DNA of 5,777 bases. Origin: Bacteroidota bacterium. GTDB lineage: Bacteria; Bacteroidota; Ignavibacteria; Ignavibacteriales; Melioribacteraceae. The DNA is taken from assembly GCA_021812745.1 (NCBI GenBank), contig JAKAMS010000178.1, positions 1-5,777 on the forward strand. Reading direction: 5' to 3'. Positions 5,476-5,777 of the stretch are shown one piece after another. The first letter of the stretch is position 1, and every line of letters begins with the position of its first letter. Both the position numbers and the translations under genes were made by a program. Below the pieces are notes generated by a model. It had not been told where the DNA came from, searched no databases, and worked only from the letters and a program-made list of their open reading frames with translations.

Positions 5476-5777
5476 TTATTTTGATTTTAGTATTTCGACT
5501 TCGTGCTCATATTCTAAAACTTTCTGATAAAATTCTTCCGGAAGAGGAACAGATTTCTTTAACACAGGATTTACGTGGGCTAGAACGCCAGCTCCTTCAG
5601 CAATAATAATTCCATTATTTAAGTTCTCGATTATGTGTTCAAAGCCAAAGCTGGAATTTTTTATATACGCAATTCTTGTATACACTCGTAATTTATCTTC
5701 GAAAAGAGCAGCTTTAAGATAGTTGATTTCATTCCTAACCATATAAAAAGCTGTTCCATCAAGTGCAATTCCTTTTT
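5476..5777 (-). CDS. YbgC/4HBT-type acyl-CoA thioesterase, 3' part (5' end outside window)
   Basis: About 100 C-terminal residues of a hotdog-fold thioesterase are present. The frame continues past the internal Met at 5742 to the right edge (KGIALDGTAFYMVRNE), so that Met is not the start and the gene is cut by the window. The pattern is typical of 4HBT/YbgC proteins: a strand INYLKAALFEDKLRVYTRIAYIKNSSFGFEH, where the YLxxAxxxDxLxV motif is the family hallmark. This is followed by a strand over an NNG turn, IIAEGAGVLAHVNP, and a C-terminal VPLPEEFYQKVLEYE helix. The catalytic aspartate normally sits near the N-terminus and is not in view. Substrate unknown; relatives act on acyl-CoA or acyl-ACP esters. 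It is on the same strand as the arsenic operon but separated by 233 bp containing a probable terminator and the ars promoter, so probably a separate unit. Confidence 0.78.
   Translation of the reverse strand, partial: KGIALDGTAFYMVRNEINYLKAALFEDKLRVYTRIAYIKNSSFGFEHIIENLNNGIIIAEGAGVLAHVNPVLKKSVPLPEEFYQKVLEYEHEVEILKSK

Noticed and set aside
1..5777. CRISPR arrays, insertion sequences with terminal repeats, rRNA or tRNA genes
   Set aside because: No regularly spaced repeats, transposase frames or conserved RNA sequences were seen on either strand.

Overview
The window is AT-rich, compactly coded bacterial DNA. The likely host is a member of the Ignavibacteria/Chlorobi-Bacteroidota side of the FCB group. 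The reasons are the low-GC codon use, the '...LAQ' type signal peptide, and the style of the transglutaminase-like and FecR-like proteins. This assignment is an inference from sequence style and was not tested by a search.

Layout. Bases 1-1164 (+ strand) hold the 3' end of a transglutaminase-like gene, followed 14 bp later by a secreted FecR-like/TPR-like protein; the two look translationally linked. Bases 1165-1452 carry no intact gene. They do contain a recognisable but broken scrap of a tyrosine recombinase (phage-type integrase) on the + strand, and a 19-codon ORF with a good ribosome binding site on the - strand. Bases 1453-1923 (- strand) encode a PaaI-like hotdog thioesterase.

Bases 2014-5256 (- strand) form a five-gene arsenic resistance operon. 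In transcription order it encodes an ArsR repressor, a thioredoxin-coupled ArsC arsenate reductase, a small CxxC thioredoxin-like protein, an ACR3 arsenite efflux pump and a DUF318/ArsP-type permease. A good sigma70-like promoter (TTGAAA, 17 bp, TATATT) overlapped by two dyads lies just upstream of arsR. Bases 5476-5777 (- strand) hold the 3' part of a second hotdog (YbgC/4HBT-type) thioesterase that runs off the window.

How the genes work together. ArsR should release the promoter when it binds As(III). ArsC reduces arsenate to arsenite, using a Cys8/Cys80/Cys87 relay that needs an external dithiol reductant. The adjacent CxxC protein is a candidate partner for that reductant role or for the downstream permease. 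ACR3 extrudes arsenite, and the DUF318/ArsP permease may export another arsenic species or a related metal/organoarsenical. The operon sits between two unrelated hotdog thioesterase genes with an integrase scrap nearby, which suggests (but does not prove) that it was acquired. I see no wholly new system here. The most interesting points are the paired efflux proteins with their dedicated CxxC protein, the integrase remnant, and the promoter/operator layout.
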